Shown one piece after another: positions 8,586-17,516 of a stretch of DNA of 64,000 bases. This DNA comes from Spirochaetia bacterium (GTDB lineage Bacteria; Spirochaetota; Spirochaetia; Sphaerochaetales; Sphaerochaetaceae): the NCBI GenBank assembly GCA_022482625.1, contig JAKVOU010000001.1, forward strand, positions 372,001 to 436,000. Reading direction: 5' to 3'. The notes below the pieces were generated by a model. It saw nothing but the letters and a program-made list of their open reading frames with translations. It ran no database searches and was not told the origin of the DNA. The position numbers and the translations under genes were made by a program. The first letter of the stretch is position 1. Each line of letters starts with the position of its first letter.

Positions 8586-9164
8586 ATGAACTTTGATGAA
8601 AATTCAGAGGTACTGTACCTCGGTGAACAGAAAACTTTTGACCGCATCGTCGAGCTGATGAATGCCAATGAAGTAGTCATACTTCCATGCGATACCATCT
8701 ATGGGCTCTGCGCAAAAGTCGGACCTGCGGAACAGAACCTGCGGAATATCAAAGGGCGGGAAATGACAAAACCTTTCATTCAGCTGGCAACAGAAGAACA
8801 GGCGTTGTCAATTTGTGAAGTGCCAGATGAAATCAGAGCACTCTGGCCTTGTCCGTTGACATGCGTCATGAATCGGAAAGACGGCATGGGGACTCTTGCC
8901 ATACGGGTACCGTCTGATCCTTTTCTGCAAGCAGTAATGACTAAGATTGCCTCGCCGATGTATTCGACAAGCGTCAATGACAGCGGCTATGAAGCCCTGA
9001 CCAACATCATGGATATAATTTACACATATAAAGATAGAATTCCTGCTTTTGTCATCGGTGATGAAAAGCAGGGTACCGTTCCTTCAACTTTGCTCGACGT
9101 AACAAAAAGACCATTCAGGATACTTAGGCAAGGCGGCTATGATGCCTCCTTCCTCCTGCAGTAA
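8586..9164 (+). CDS. Sua5/YciO/YrdC family protein
   Basis: This 192-aa protein has the YrdC fold, used in making threonylcarbamoyl-AMP for the t6A modification of tRNA. The motif VVILPCDTIYGLCAKV (about residues 25-40) and the following KGREMTKPFIQLA are characteristic; KxR and S/T residues there bind ATP and bicarbonate. The ATG at 8586 has AAAGGA upstream. The C-terminal Sua5 domain is absent, so it is the short YrdC/YciO form. It is cotranscribed with the ftsB-like gene and ends at a clear terminator. A YciO-like paralogue of unknown role is possible. Confidence 0.85.
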   Translation: MNFDENSEVLYLGEQKTFDRIVELMNANEVVILPCDTIYGLCAKVGPAEQNLRNIKGREMTKPFIQLATEEQALSICEVPDEIRALWPCPLTCVMNRKDGMGTLAIRVPSDPFLQAVMTKIASPMYSTSVNDSGYEALTNIMDIIYTYKDRIPAFVIGDEKQGTVPSTLLDVTKRPFRILRQGGYDASFLLQ

Positions 9165-9195
9165 TTGCCTTTTCTTCCATAGGTTTCTTAGCTTA

Positions 9196-9227
9196 CCGGC
9201 AACAAAAAATCGGTTGCCGGCATTTTT
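9196..9227 (+). terminator. Rho-independent terminator after the YrdC gene
   Basis: CCGGCAAC and GTTGCCGG form an 8-bp stem with a 9-nt loop, followed by CATTTTTT. Confidence 0.9.
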
Positions 9228-9264
9228 TATCTCAAAAGCCGATGTACGATGCGTTGTGCCATCT

Positions 9265-10572
9265 TCAGTCTTTCAACGACCTTGCTTCCAGATAATATCG
9301 CTTTTCATTGGCCTCTCCCATGGAGAATGTCTTACGAGGCAAAGCCCTGTCCTTGATAATTGCGGAGAAGAAAGTCTGTTTCGATACATCAGGAAGCACA
9401 AGGCCAAGATTGCCTGTCTGGTTGCCCAGCCGCAGGGTCTCATCGACACCATGGATATAGTCTACTTTGCCGTTCGTTGTTTCAAGCATGAGGTCTATGA
9501 CTGACTGTATGCTTCCGGCGGCAAGCGAAGCTTTCGGCTCAGAAAGCGTATAGACCAACAATCCTTCTCCGGCTTCTGAAAGCCCGAACCTCTGTGCACC
9601 CGGTTCATTGATCTGTTTCAGGAAACCTGCAGCACTGCCTGTTACTTTTGCCACAGAGAAAGAACGGCACTGCTTTGTAAGCAAAGCGTCAAATTCTTTT
9701 CTTGACAAATTGAAGAAAACACGATGTATCGGCTCGAATTCCAAACCCTCATCATGGATATTCTCTATCTCAACCAAAGCGTAACGTGCCGGATGATGAA
9801 GTGCTTCCTCAGGGCTCAAGCGATTCCGTATATCTTCCCAACAACTTTTTGCCGTAGCCAGCGAATGGTTGCCATCTCCCATGGCAAAGAGAAGGGGATT
9901 GTCCGGGTCAAGTTTGTCATAGAGGCCCTGCAATGCTTCTGCAATGTGGGTAAAATCTTCTTCACTATCGACAAGATAACCACTTACATGGCCTCCGTTT
10001 TCCATCAGGTCCGTATCATAGACAAGTCGGTGTCCTGCCTTGAGAGGTTCTATGAGGCTTTTTTCTCCGTCGTCAATAAGAACCATGATATGCGGCAGTT
10101 CAAGCAATGCATGTTCTCTGATTGCTTTTCTCGGAGGAATACGGGAGACAATGGTACCTTCGGTAGCCCGTATGAGGGAAGTAGAATCAGGGCTGAAATC
10201 ATAGGCCTCAAGATCGAGGCAACCTACCAAACCCCATCGGGTACTTCTTGGTGTGTCGCGCCTGACAAGCATGAAGCAGTTGTGATATGTGTCGAAGATA
10301 CCATCCTTGACGTATTGTTCCATTGCCTTGTTGATCCGTTCAATCCTCTGTGCTGAGTCTTCGTCTTCAAGATAGACTTCAGGAAATGTCAGGGCCAATG
10401 TGCTGTAAGCATTGCCTACATAGTTGCTGACCCTTTCCCAATAGCTCTTGTTTGATGTATACTGGTCACAAGCTACGGTAGCCCACTTCCTTAGGTTGAT
10501 TCCTTTTTTCGGTATAAGGATATCAGCTGGATGTAAGGCTAACTTAGCCATGCTTTCTACTGGGTTTTTCAT
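9265..10572 (-). CDS. DUF1015 family protein
   Basis: This 435-aa protein belongs to the DUF1015 family, which is widespread in anaerobes and whose role is not established. The N-terminal block LHPADILIPKKGINLRKWATVACDQYTSNKSYWERV is the typical opening. HxxVxIDDGE-like and FAMGDGNHSLATAKSCW (about residue 230) are the other conserved blocks; the GDGNHS run suggests a nucleotide or metal site. No signal peptide or membrane helix is seen. It is divergent from thiN, with an 18-bp AT-rich palindrome in the gap. I can give family but not function. Confidence 0.85.
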   Translation of the reverse strand: MKNPVESMAKLALHPADILIPKKGINLRKWATVACDQYTSNKSYWERVSNYVGNAYSTLALTFPEVYLEDEDSAQRIERINKAMEQYVKDGIFDTYHNCFMLVRRDTPRSTRWGLVGCLDLEAYDFSPDSTSLIRATEGTIVSRIPPRKAIREHALLELPHIMVLIDDGEKSLIEPLKAGHRLVYDTDLMENGGHVSGYLVDSEEDFTHIAEALQGLYDKLDPDNPLLFAMGDGNHSLATAKSCWEDIRNRLSPEEALHHPARYALVEIENIHDEGLEFEPIHRVFFNLSRKEFDALLTKQCRSFSVAKVTGSAAGFLKQINEPGAQRFGLSEAGEGLLVYTLSEPKASLAAGSIQSVIDLMLETTNGKVDYIHGVDETLRLGNQTGNLGLVLPDVSKQTFFSAIIKDRALPRKTFSMGEANEKRYYLEARSLKD

Positions 10573-10589
10573 TATCTGACCTCGGTTTT

Positions 10590-10607
10590 GATATATTCAA
10601 ATATATC
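10590..10607. repeat. AT-rich palindrome between divergent genes
   Basis: GATATATT and AATATATC are separated by CA, midway between the starts of the DUF1015 gene and thiN. It could be an operator or part of overlapping promoters. Because it is AT-rich, it could also be chance. Confidence 0.4.
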
Positions 10608-10654
10608 TTACTTCAAGGTTTAGGAAATCGCAATAGTTTGCTGAAAGGAATAGT

Positions 10655-11281
10655 ATGAAGACTGCATTGATCATAACAAATGGAAATGCTCCTGCATCCC
10701 TGCCACCGGGATTGCCTGAAGGCGGTGAATTCATCGTGGCCGTGGACAAGGGCCTGGAGCTGTGTATTGTGCTTGGCGTAGAGGCAGATATTGCCGTAGG
10801 AGACTTTGATTCACTTACTTCCCTTTCCTTGTTGAAGGGTATCGAAACACGTTGTTTCCCCGCTGACAAGGACTGTTCTGATACAGAACTGGGTATCAGA
10901 CAGGCATATGAAAGCGGCTGTGACTCCTATGTGCTTCTTGGTGGCGGAGAGGGTAGAATGGACCATTTGGCTGCCATATGGAGCCTGTTTCCCACCTATG
11001 GGGCTCCGCAATGCTGGCTGACCAGACAGGAAGCCAGCTATAAGGTGGATGGGAAAAGGACTTTTCTTTGCAGCAAGGATGAAACGGTCAGCGTCCTTCC
11101 CTGTGACCCTTCGGTCATTTGTCATGTGACTGCCGAACAGTTGCGCTGGCCTTTGCATGATTTTACTGTAGGGAAAGGGGCGCTTTCTCTTTCCAACAGA
11201 TGTACCGCAGGAAAACTGGAAGTTTCAAGTGATGGCCCGGTCTTCATAACTTTTCTGAAACCGCGCGAGAATCATTGGTAA
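10655..11281 (+). CDS. thiN: Thiamine pyrophosphokinase
   Basis: This enzyme transfers pyrophosphate from ATP to thiamine to give thiamine diphosphate. It is 208 aa, the usual length. Conserved parts are VAVDKG (28-33), GDFDS with Asp50 and Asp52, DKDCSDTE (71-78) and GGGEGRMDH (96-104), which form the active site and metal sites. The ATG has AAGGA upstream. It heads a three-gene unit with a small membrane protein and a chorismate mutase. No TPP riboswitch is seen in the short upstream gap, which fits an enzyme that salvages thiamine rather than a synthesis operon. Confidence 0.92.
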   Translation: MKTALIITNGNAPASLPPGLPEGGEFIVAVDKGLELCIVLGVEADIAVGDFDSLTSLSLLKGIETRCFPADKDCSDTELGIRQAYESGCDSYVLLGGGEGRMDHLAAIWSLFPTYGAPQCWLTRQEASYKVDGKRTFLCSKDETVSVLPCDPSVICHVTAEQLRWPLHDFTVGKGALSLSNRCTAGKLEVSSDGPVFITFLKPRENHW

Positions 11282-11291
11282 GGAGAAAAGG

Positions 11292-11633
11292 ATGCTCAGA
11301 GAAAGAAGACTCCTTGAAATGGGAGACCGTGTACATTGGTACATGGTCTTTGCATTGTTGGGATTGCTGGTCTTTTATTTTCTATGCCTGCAGGCAGAAA
11401 TAAATGCAAATTATCTGCAGTATGTTGCAGATAGCATTTCCTACCTTGTGCTTGTTTCCCTTTTCTTTGGGTTTTGGCTGGTAATTTTCTCGATTTCCGT
11501 GTACATCAGGGACAGGATTTTTCCGGTTTCTGTATTTATGTTGTCCTTGCTGCGGCTGTTGATGGTTGCCGGCATGGACTTCTTATTTTCCCTAGCCAGC
11601 AAATTTGTCCTGAAAGGTTTTATATTTCAATAG
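11292..11633 (+). CDS. Small membrane protein, unknown
   Basis: This 113-aa protein has a strong Shine-Dalgarno (AAGGAG) just after thiN. Three hydrophobic segments are visible (about residues 17-37, 46-72 and 79-102), with a basic N-terminus (LRERR). No family is recognised. It sits 10 nt after thiN and 10 nt before the chorismate mutase gene, so it is part of the same transcript. A role with thiamine is possible but unsupported. Confidence 0.65.
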   Translation: MLRERRLLEMGDRVHWYMVFALLGLLVFYFLCLQAEINANYLQYVADSISYLVLVSLFFGFWLVIFSISVYIRDRIFPVSVFMLSLLRLLMVAGMDFLFSLASKFVLKGFIFQ

Positions 11634-11643
11634 GAGTAGTTCA

Positions 11644-12012
11644 GTGAAAGAAAGAATTGTCGATGCACTGAGAGGTGCCATCTGTGTTTCTTCCGATACA
11701 TCGGATGCAATCGATGATGCAGTAAAGAAACTATATGAGAACATCATGGAGAAGAACCATCTTGAAACAAATGATTTGGCATTTATTCTCTTTACGCAGA
11801 CAGGGGACCTAAGAAGCAGGAATCCTGCTGCTGCATTGCGGGCTTCAGGACATGGAAATGATGTGCCTCTGTTCTGTATGCAGGAACTGGAAATAGAGGG
11901 TATGCTGGAACGAGTCATACGCATCATGATCGTCACCAACGTCAAAATTGAGAATCCAAGACCGGTCTATATGGATGGAGCACAGCAGCTCCGACCTGAA
12001 TTCAAGTTTTGA
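11644..12012 (+). CDS. aroH: Chorismate mutase, AroH type
   Basis: This monofunctional chorismate mutase converts chorismate to prephenate for Phe and Tyr synthesis. It is 122 aa, matching the trimeric Bacillus AroH class. The family pattern is visible in order: LRGAI near residue 8, DDAVKKLYENIMEKNHL, FTQTGDLRSRNPAAALR, VPLFCMQELEIEG and the C-terminal VYMDGAQQLRPE. These include the Arg and Glu residues that hold chorismate. The start is GTG at 11644, with AGGAG a few bases upstream. It is last in the thiN unit, and an inverted repeat follows. Confidence 0.9.
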   Translation: MKERIVDALRGAICVSSDTSDAIDDAVKKLYENIMEKNHLETNDLAFILFTQTGDLRSRNPAAALRASGHGNDVPLFCMQELEIEGMLERVIRIMIVTNVKIENPRPVYMDGAQQLRPEFKF

Positions 12013-12035
12013 ACGCTATAGGAACATAAAAGAAG

Positions 12036-12080
12036 GGGCTGTTTCTTAAGTCTAGTTTTCTTAGTCTTTTGAAACAGCCC
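12036..12080. terminator. Hairpin between convergent aroH and lipoprotein genes
   Basis: GGGCTGTTTC (12036-12045) and GAAACAGCCC (12071-12080) pair perfectly around a 25-nt AT-rich loop. T-runs on either side are weak. The position between two convergent genes supports a shared terminator. Confidence 0.6.
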
Positions 12081-12092
12081 TAAATATATCTA

Positions 12093-14035
12093 TTATTTCG
12101 CAGCATATGCTCCAATAGACCAACTACTTCCTCGTGGAGTACCATTCATATCCTTACTTAATATGTCCATGATCTGCTCACCTGTAAAAGAAAAATCAGC
12201 ACCGGTTGAAGCCATATATGAATCCAATTTTGCGGAATCCAGCACAAACCCTCCGGTAGTAATAGAGCTATTTGCAGAAGGGCTCAAAGTAAAATCATCA
12301 TTGGTATAATCAGTAAAAATTGTCGAAGGATCCCAAGTATCATCGGAAACACCTATTGTTCCACCTACATTTCCTGACATATCTTCAGTGTCCAAGCCAG
12401 TACGACTCGTTGTAAACTGGCTGGGAGAAAGAACATAATACACGCTTGTTGTACTCCGTGGTGCATATAATGCGGTTGTAAAATCAAAATAGGCATTATT
12501 CAATAGCTTTTGAGGTTTTATGGAACTTGAATCAAAGTAAACGCCATAGCTTTCATATGTGCTTTCCTTAGAGAAGAGACCATTATTAATGAGTATAGGT
12601 GATCCACTTGCAACGTATATATCATATTCATTTTCTGAAGAACTTTTACAAGAGCCTCCTGCAATTGTATTGTTTATGAGTAATGGATAGTTGCTTCCTG
12701 TAGAATATATTCCGTACATTGAACCTCCTGAAGTACTCTTGCCCATGTTGATAACATTTCCGGCAACAATACAATTTGAAGAACTGAAATACAACCCATA
12801 TTGATTCATAAAACTGGTTGGCATACTTATAATGTTGTTGGCAATCAATGATGAAGACTGGGAACTCCAATAAACGCTTCCACTTCCACCAAAACCATTT
12901 GGTTTCGAGATAATTGTATTTTCAGTAATAATGCTAGTCGATGCGTTTTCAGATATTGCTCTCGTTCCTAATGAAATCCCAAACATACTAAGTGGTCCTC
13001 CAGCACTAGCCAGAATAGCATTGTTTTGAATCGTTGTTGTTGAAGAAGAATTAACAATTCCCATTGAAAAGCCGTAAAAACCATCCGAGTTCAATCCAGT
13101 GCTAATAATACAACAATGAGAGATAACAACATCCTTAGCAGAACTATTATATATTCCTTGTGTTCCTGAAAGTGCCGTACTAGTCTCAACTGAACTATAT
13201 GAGATTTTCATACTACCACTTTCATTGTAAATTCCATCAGAATATTTAGCAGCTCCCGATGTTATTGAACAATTAGTTATCGTAGAAGCAGAATCAATAT
13301 TTCGTATTCCTTGGGAATATGAAGTAGCTGTTCCCGAAGTTATTTTACAATTCTGAATAAGTGGACTTGCATTGTCACTTATTAGAATTCCAGCAATGCA
13401 ATCTCTTGATAAGGTATCATATTCAATAGTCAATCCATTGATCTGCGTAGCATTCGTAAATGAAGATCCTGACATTGATATAACAGAAAAATATGCATTA
13501 GAAGTTCCTGCTGCAATTGCATTACATGTAATTATGGATTGAGGATCAACTTCGGAACCCTGTTCGCTTTTAGAATATGTAGCAGCCGTCCAGTCTTTGC
13601 CATCAGTGCTGACAGTATAATTACCAACCAGTGATACACCCGGTTTCATCGTCAGTGTTGCATCTGTTGCATAATTACCAGTAGAAATTCTAACAGTTCC
13701 CGACGTTAGGCTGTTTATCGCATCTTGAATGTTACTAAATGGTAATCCTTTGGAACCATTTGCAGTATCACTTGCATAACCGTTTGGAGAAACATAAGCA
13801 ATGCCAGCTTCAGCTACTGTTGTGATGTAAACAGGTTTTATTTCTTTATCTTCTGTTGCATCGAAGGAAATTGGATTGTCCGTTGAATCAACACCATTTA
13901 TTCCCCAACTTGTAAAGATGCTATTTGTTGTGGTCTGATATTTCGCATATAACGTATCACCAGAGCCAACAGTATAGGTAGTCACATCATTTGAAAATGT
14001 TCCAGTTAATGGTTCTCCTGAACAATTGTTCGTTT
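12093..14035 (-). pseudogene. Beta-helix lipoprotein gene, 3' part (split by IS)
   Basis: This is the larger, C-terminal part of a surface protein whose gene is cut by the IS at 14040-15660. Joined to the 5' part at 15661-16576 it gives one uninterrupted frame of about 952 codons. This part begins inside a beta-sandwich-like repeat. At about YVSPNGYASDTANGSKGLPF it enters a DUF1565/pectate-lyase-like right-handed beta-helix with many turns of the form N..I.(S)...G. It ends with MNGTPRGSSWSIGAYAAK, the usual closing motif of such proteins. The first in-frame start left after the insertion is a GTG at 13985, with no signal peptide, so any product would not be exported. Confidence 0.85.
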
Positions 14036-14039
14036 TATA

Positions 14040-14057
14040 GAGGTTTTTGCAAAACTC
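14040..14057 (+). repeat. IS left terminal inverted repeat
   Basis: This 18-bp end starts GAGGTTTTTGC and is a perfect complement of the right end. TATA at 14036-14039 is the left copy of the target duplication. The inner TTTTGCAAAA is itself palindromic. Confidence 0.95.
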
Positions 14058-14232
14058 GAAACTGATGGGTCAGTGTGCATAAATATGCAGTTTTCTCAGC
14101 AGGATTCCCGGCCTGTGCCCGGAAGGGAAAGAAAGGGGAGAAACTGAGGGGAAGGCTGCACCGGCATGCCATGGTGCCGGGAGGACAGCCCCGCCCCGTA
14201 CGGCAAAGGACAGGTGTACCGTCATCTTTTTC

Positions 14233-14261
14233 TTGAAAAACAATTCTTTTTAGGGTATGAA
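14233..14261 (+). promoter_or_regulatory. Probable transposase promoter
   Basis: TTGAAA (14233-14238), a 17-nt spacer and TATGAA (14256-14261) lie in the AT-rich leader of the IS, about 60 nt before the transposase start. Confidence 0.55.
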
Positions 14262-14318
14262 AAAAGGCTCGCTTTTGATATACTTTGATTGTAAAAAAGA
14301 ATAAAAGGAGCCTTTACC

Positions 14319-15458
14319 ATGGATAGTACACCGAACCGCCTTTCACTGCAACCCCTCCTCTTCGACCGGCAGGACCTGTGCGGCTGCTTCTTCCTTGAGC
14401 CCACCCCGAAGGAGGTGGAGTTCCTGCGCTACTGGCAGGCACTGGTTGCCCTGGTCCCCACGCGGCTTTCACGGCCTGCGGGAGGGCGTACCGGGCGCAG
14501 GGGCTACAGCCTGATGGACATACTGGCGGTGCGTGCGGTGCTGCTCTTCTTCCGCCTGGACACCGTCACGGCTGCGGTTGCCCTGCTGCAGTCGAGCCCG
14601 AACCTGAGGACGGTGACACAGCTGGGGCGGGTACCCAGCCCGTCGTCGGTGAGCAGGCGGACGTCACGGCTGCTGGAGGAGATGGACTTCCGGGGGATCC
14701 ATGACCGGCTGTGCAGGCAGTTCTATGCAGGCAGGACGGTGTGCCACCTGAGCCTTGACAGCACGCCCGTGGATGCACGGGAGAAGCCTGCGGTGAGGGC
14801 GAAGCGGCAGAAGGGCCGGAGGGGCCGCCCGAAGGCCGGCAGCGCAGAGGAGAAGGCGGTGCAGGAAAGGAAGGGGCAGGAGGCACGCCTGGTGCAGCTG
14901 CGCGACAGCGGGGACCCCCATGCCTACCTGGCCACGCTGGAACAGCGGTGCACGGTCACGGGGAAGCGGAACAGCAGGGGGCACATGCAGTGGCGCGTGG
15001 GCTACAAGGTACACCTGGCAGTGGACGACAGCGGCATCCCGGTGGCCAGTGCGGTGACGGGGGCGTGCGTGCATGACACGCAGCCGGCGATCCCCCTGCT
15101 GCGCATCGCCGCAGGGCGGTGCACCTGGCTGTATGCCCTCATGGACGGTGGCTACAGCAGCGGGGCGATCAGGGACAGGGTGCTTGCCATGGGCAGGGTG
15201 CCGCTCATCGACTTCAAGGCCGACCGCAACGGGGCCAAGGAGGAGATGGACCCTGCGGGACGCGCCAGGTACCGGGCACGGACCACGGTGGAGCGTACCA
15301 ACAGCGAGCTGAAGGAGTGTTTCCTGCCGAAGGCGCTGTACGGCCGGGGGCCGAGGGCACGTTTCGACCTGCGGCTTGCGGTGCTGCTGCTGACCGTCAA
15401 GCGGATGGGCAAGGTGCTGGAAGCACGGCAGCAGGCGGCAAGGAAGAAGAGCGCATAG
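14319..15458 (+). CDS. IS transposase (DDE, Transposase_11-like)
   Basis: This transposase moves the IS by cut-and-paste. It is 379 aa; the ATG has AAAGGAG 8 nt upstream. It has an N-terminal helix-turn-helix-like region (about 62-120, GYSLMDILAVRAVLLFF...PSPSSVSRR). The catalytic triad is Asp147 in LDSTPVD, Asp276 in MDGGYSS and Glu325 in RTTVERTNSELK. A basic, low-complexity insert (160-195) lies between the first two. The frame is intact and the triad complete, so the enzyme is likely active. GC-rich codon use sets it apart from all neighbours. Confidence 0.93.
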   Translation: MDSTPNRLSLQPLLFDRQDLCGCFFLEPTPKEVEFLRYWQALVALVPTRLSRPAGGRTGRRGYSLMDILAVRAVLLFFRLDTVTAAVALLQSSPNLRTVTQLGRVPSPSSVSRRTSRLLEEMDFRGIHDRLCRQFYAGRTVCHLSLDSTPVDAREKPAVRAKRQKGRRGRPKAGSAEEKAVQERKGQEARLVQLRDSGDPHAYLATLEQRCTVTGKRNSRGHMQWRVGYKVHLAVDDSGIPVASAVTGACVHDTQPAIPLLRIAAGRCTWLYALMDGGYSSGAIRDRVLAMGRVPLIDFKADRNGAKEEMDPAGRARYRARTTVERTNSELKECFLPKALYGRGPRARFDLRLAVLLLTVKRMGKVLEARQQAARKKSA

Positions 15459-15642
15459 CAGGAAGGAATGGAAATGATGGCAGAGTGCAGGCACCCGGGA
15501 GGGCGTCCGTCCTGCGTGTGCGCGCAGGCCTGCGGCAGGCCATGAAGGCTACGTGATGCGGCCGGTTTCCATCCCCTGCAGCTGTCAGGCATGGCTTCTG
15601 CATGGATATGCATCATCCGTGAATATTTATTCAGGCATTCGT

Positions 15643-15660
15643 GAGTTTTGCAAAAACCTC
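15643..15660 (-). repeat. IS right terminal inverted repeat
   Basis: This 18-bp end, GAGTTTTGCAAAAACCTC on the plus strand, is a perfect inverse of the left end. TATA at 15661-15664 is the right copy of the target duplication. Confidence 0.95.
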
Positions 15661-16576
15661 TATAAAGCTTAACATATTGTTGTTTGCTCGGCTCCTGTAC
15701 GGTTATTATCCTAGGAATTTGTCGTACTGAGATACTGATCGATAAATTTTCATTTATGGAAGAAATAAAACCACTTGTTGCGCTAGAACTTGTAAGTTCG
15801 TTCCATTCGTTAACTTCATAATTTTTTGTATCCAAATCAACAATGGAGACAATTATGCTTGAACCGCTTTTTACATATTCGCTGACAATCTTACCTGCTA
15901 AAACAGTCTGTAGCGTACCATCATTAATCTTATAAGTAAGATTGTAGTTATCAGGTACATCGATTGTTATACAAGGCATCAATGCAGTTGAAAAAGAAAT
16001 TGTCTCATCCTCTGAAATGGTTAAGTCAGCTGAATCTTCCGTTAGAATATCTACATCATCATTGTCAGACCTTAGTTCGTGATGCTCAGGTGCATCTATT
16101 AAAGAAAAAGTATAAATATCGCCGCTCCAACCTTCAATTGAAGTAGTTTCTGAGGCTGTTAATGTCTCCACTACATTATTGTCTTTACTAATATTCAAAG
16201 CAGTATCGGAAGGTGCTGTAATTGAAAGAGAATGTTTTTGTTTAAATTCTACACTAATCTCGGTATCTGCGGATGCTATAACTGTAGCAGTCGTTGAAGA
16301 AACCATGGTCGCCTTGTTCCAGCGATATACTTCATAGTTTTGATCTTGATATGAAGTAAGCATACTAAGTTGAAGTGTTATTGTTTTTCCATCAACGACT
16401 TTGATCGTAGTACTTGTACCGGCATTTACTGTTTCTGATATAGAATCACCTGTTACAAGTATGTTCGCTTGTTCAGGTGCTTGAATTGAAATATTCCATG
16501 ATACAGTTGGTTTACTGGAACAGGAAACAAAAAATAGACTTGTGATTAACAAAAAAATGTTAAGAATTCTTTTCAA
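15661..16576 (-). pseudogene. Beta-helix lipoprotein gene, 5' part (split by IS)
   Basis: This is the first 305 codons of the interrupted surface lipoprotein. It starts at a TTG at 16576 with GAAGGGGA upstream. A signal sequence MKRILNIFLLITSLFFVSC ends in a lipobox with the lipidated Cys at about residue 19. It is followed by about three repeats of 80-90 aa, each opening with a strand like ISIQAP, LSITAPSD or ITIDVPDN and containing a YEVxxWN-type segment. These are probably bacterial Ig-like or InlB_B-type beta modules. The reading frame now runs on into antisense IS sequence to 15152, so a hybrid product of about 470 aa is possible. Confidence 0.85.
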
Positions 16577-17047
16577 AATACTTTCCCCTTCAAGTTGTTT
16601 ACTTATCAATATTTATAAAATATATAAGCAAACAAGTTTTTATTTTTTAGTAGAAATATAACGTAAATGAGGATATAAGTACAGGTACATAATTGCTTTG
16701 GTTCCGATGAAATTGTTCTTTGAAAATTTGTCGTTTATTTTCTTATACTTGTAAGTAGAGAATTATAATAAATTAGATTTTTATTTTCTCAATGTTTGAA
16801 AAAAACAAAAAAGTAAGTCTTTTTGTAACATTCAAGTTTGAACTATCCAGACAAAGTAGGGTGTAAGATAATATAAACTACTGAAGTAGATAAATGAATG
16901 GGTTGAAACCATTACAGTTGCCAAAGAATGTAAGTGCAGAGGAAAAAGAAAAAGCAAATCGTTATACTTGAATCGTATCCACGGTCTGCTTTCTTGTTTG
17001 TCTGTGGTTACTCAAAACTTAAGTTTGTAATAACCTGCTTTTTCATA
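16577..17047. other. AT-rich intergenic region
   Basis: About 470 bases lie between the split lipoprotein gene and tRNA-Thr. There is no open frame of note and no convincing RNA gene. It presumably holds the promoter of the lipoprotein gene (AT-rich TTGTTT and TATAAA-like elements near 16610-16640, read on the minus strand) and the 3' end of the tRNA-Thr transcript. Confidence 0.5.
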
Positions 17048-17121
17048 AGCCATCTGTCAGATTCGAACTGACGACCCCGAGATTACAAATCACGTGCTCT
17101 GGCCAGCTGAGCTAAGATGGC
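17048..17121 (-). tRNA. tRNA-Thr (TGT)
   Basis: This 74-nt cloverleaf is read on the minus strand. The acceptor stem is GCCATCT/AGATGGC, the D arm GCTC...GAGC, the anticodon loop TTTGTAA gives TGT (Thr), and the T arm is GTCAG-TTCGAAT-CTGAC. The CCA is not encoded. The anticodon stem CGTGA/TCTCG carries one T-T mismatch in the middle. Confidence 0.93.
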
Positions 17122-17160
17122 AAGTCGCTTTTCCAAGCGCCATTCTGTTTTGACTGTCGA

Positions 17161-17189
17161 ATGGTACAGATTTTCCTTTTCTTTGTCAA
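17161..17189 (-). promoter_or_regulatory. Promoter for tRNA-Thr
   Basis: Read on the minus strand, TTGACA (17189-17184), a 17-nt spacer and TACCAT (17166-17161) stand about 40 nt before the tRNA 5' end. Confidence 0.6.
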
Positions 17190-17325
17190 TCAAATCCGAT
17201 ATTCTTTTTTTAGTCCTGTCTTTTTGCACGGTCTGTACCCTTGCAGAAAATGCCCAGCATGTCTAAGCTGGAAGCAAGGTGTTCTTTGTTGGAAAAAATA
17301 GTTTTGTTTTTTTTTGCGAAGCATG

Positions 17326-17354
17326 TTGACAGGATGCTTCATTTTCTCTATATT
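17326..17354 (+). promoter_or_regulatory. Promoter for tRNA-Tyr
   Basis: TTGACA (17326-17331), a 17-nt spacer and TATATT (17349-17354) lie 20 nt before the tRNA. GAAGCAT (17318-17324) and ATGCTTC (17334-17340) form an inverted repeat across the -35 box. Confidence 0.75.
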
Positions 17355-17374
17355 CCTACTTGTCTTGAGCGCAT

Positions 17375-17456
17375 GGAGAGGTTCCCGAGCGGTCAAAGGG
17401 GGCAGACTGTAAATCTGTTGGCTCCGCCTTCGAAGGTTCGAATCCTTCTCTCTCCA
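17375..17456 (+). tRNA. tRNA-Tyr (GTA)
   Basis: This 82-nt tRNA has a long variable arm. The acceptor is GGAGAGG/TCTCTCC, the anticodon loop CTGTAAA gives GTA (Tyr), the variable arm is GGCTCCGCCTTC, and the T arm is GAAGG-TTCGAAT-CCTTC. CCA is not encoded. Confidence 0.95.
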
Positions 17457-17468
17457 TAACTTGTGAAC

Positions 17469-17500
17469 ACCTTCTTCAGTCGCTGAGGAAGGTTTTTTTT
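17469..17500 (+). terminator. Terminator after tRNA-Tyr
   Basis: ACCTTCTTCAG and CTGAGGAAGGT pair, with one G-T, around a TCG loop and are followed by eight T residues. Confidence 0.88.
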
Positions 17501-17516
17501 ATCCTTGGGGGTAGAC

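Larger units (their letters stand above)
14040..15660 (+). mobile_element. 1,621-bp insertion sequence, DDE type (IS5/IS1182-like)
   Basis: This is a complete insertion sequence. Its ends are perfect 18-bp inverted repeats: GAGGTTTTTGCAAAACTC at 14040-14057 and its complement at 15643-15660. TATA flanks both sides (14036-14039 and 15661-15664) as a 4-bp target duplication. It carries one transposase gene. Its body is clearly GC-rich (about two thirds by eye) against an AT-rich host gene on both sides, which points to recent arrival from a GC-rich donor. It interrupts a beta-helix lipoprotein gene. The family name is a guess from the transposase, the size and the 4-bp duplication. Confidence 0.93.

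Noticed and set aside
14664-15494. Pro/His-rich frame antisense to the transposase
   Set aside because: GC-rich DNA gives long open frames by chance; the transposase with its DDE triad is the real gene.
15152-16609. 485-codon lipoprotein frame taken at face value
   Set aside because: Only 16576-15661 is the native gene; the rest is antisense IS sequence read through the insertion.
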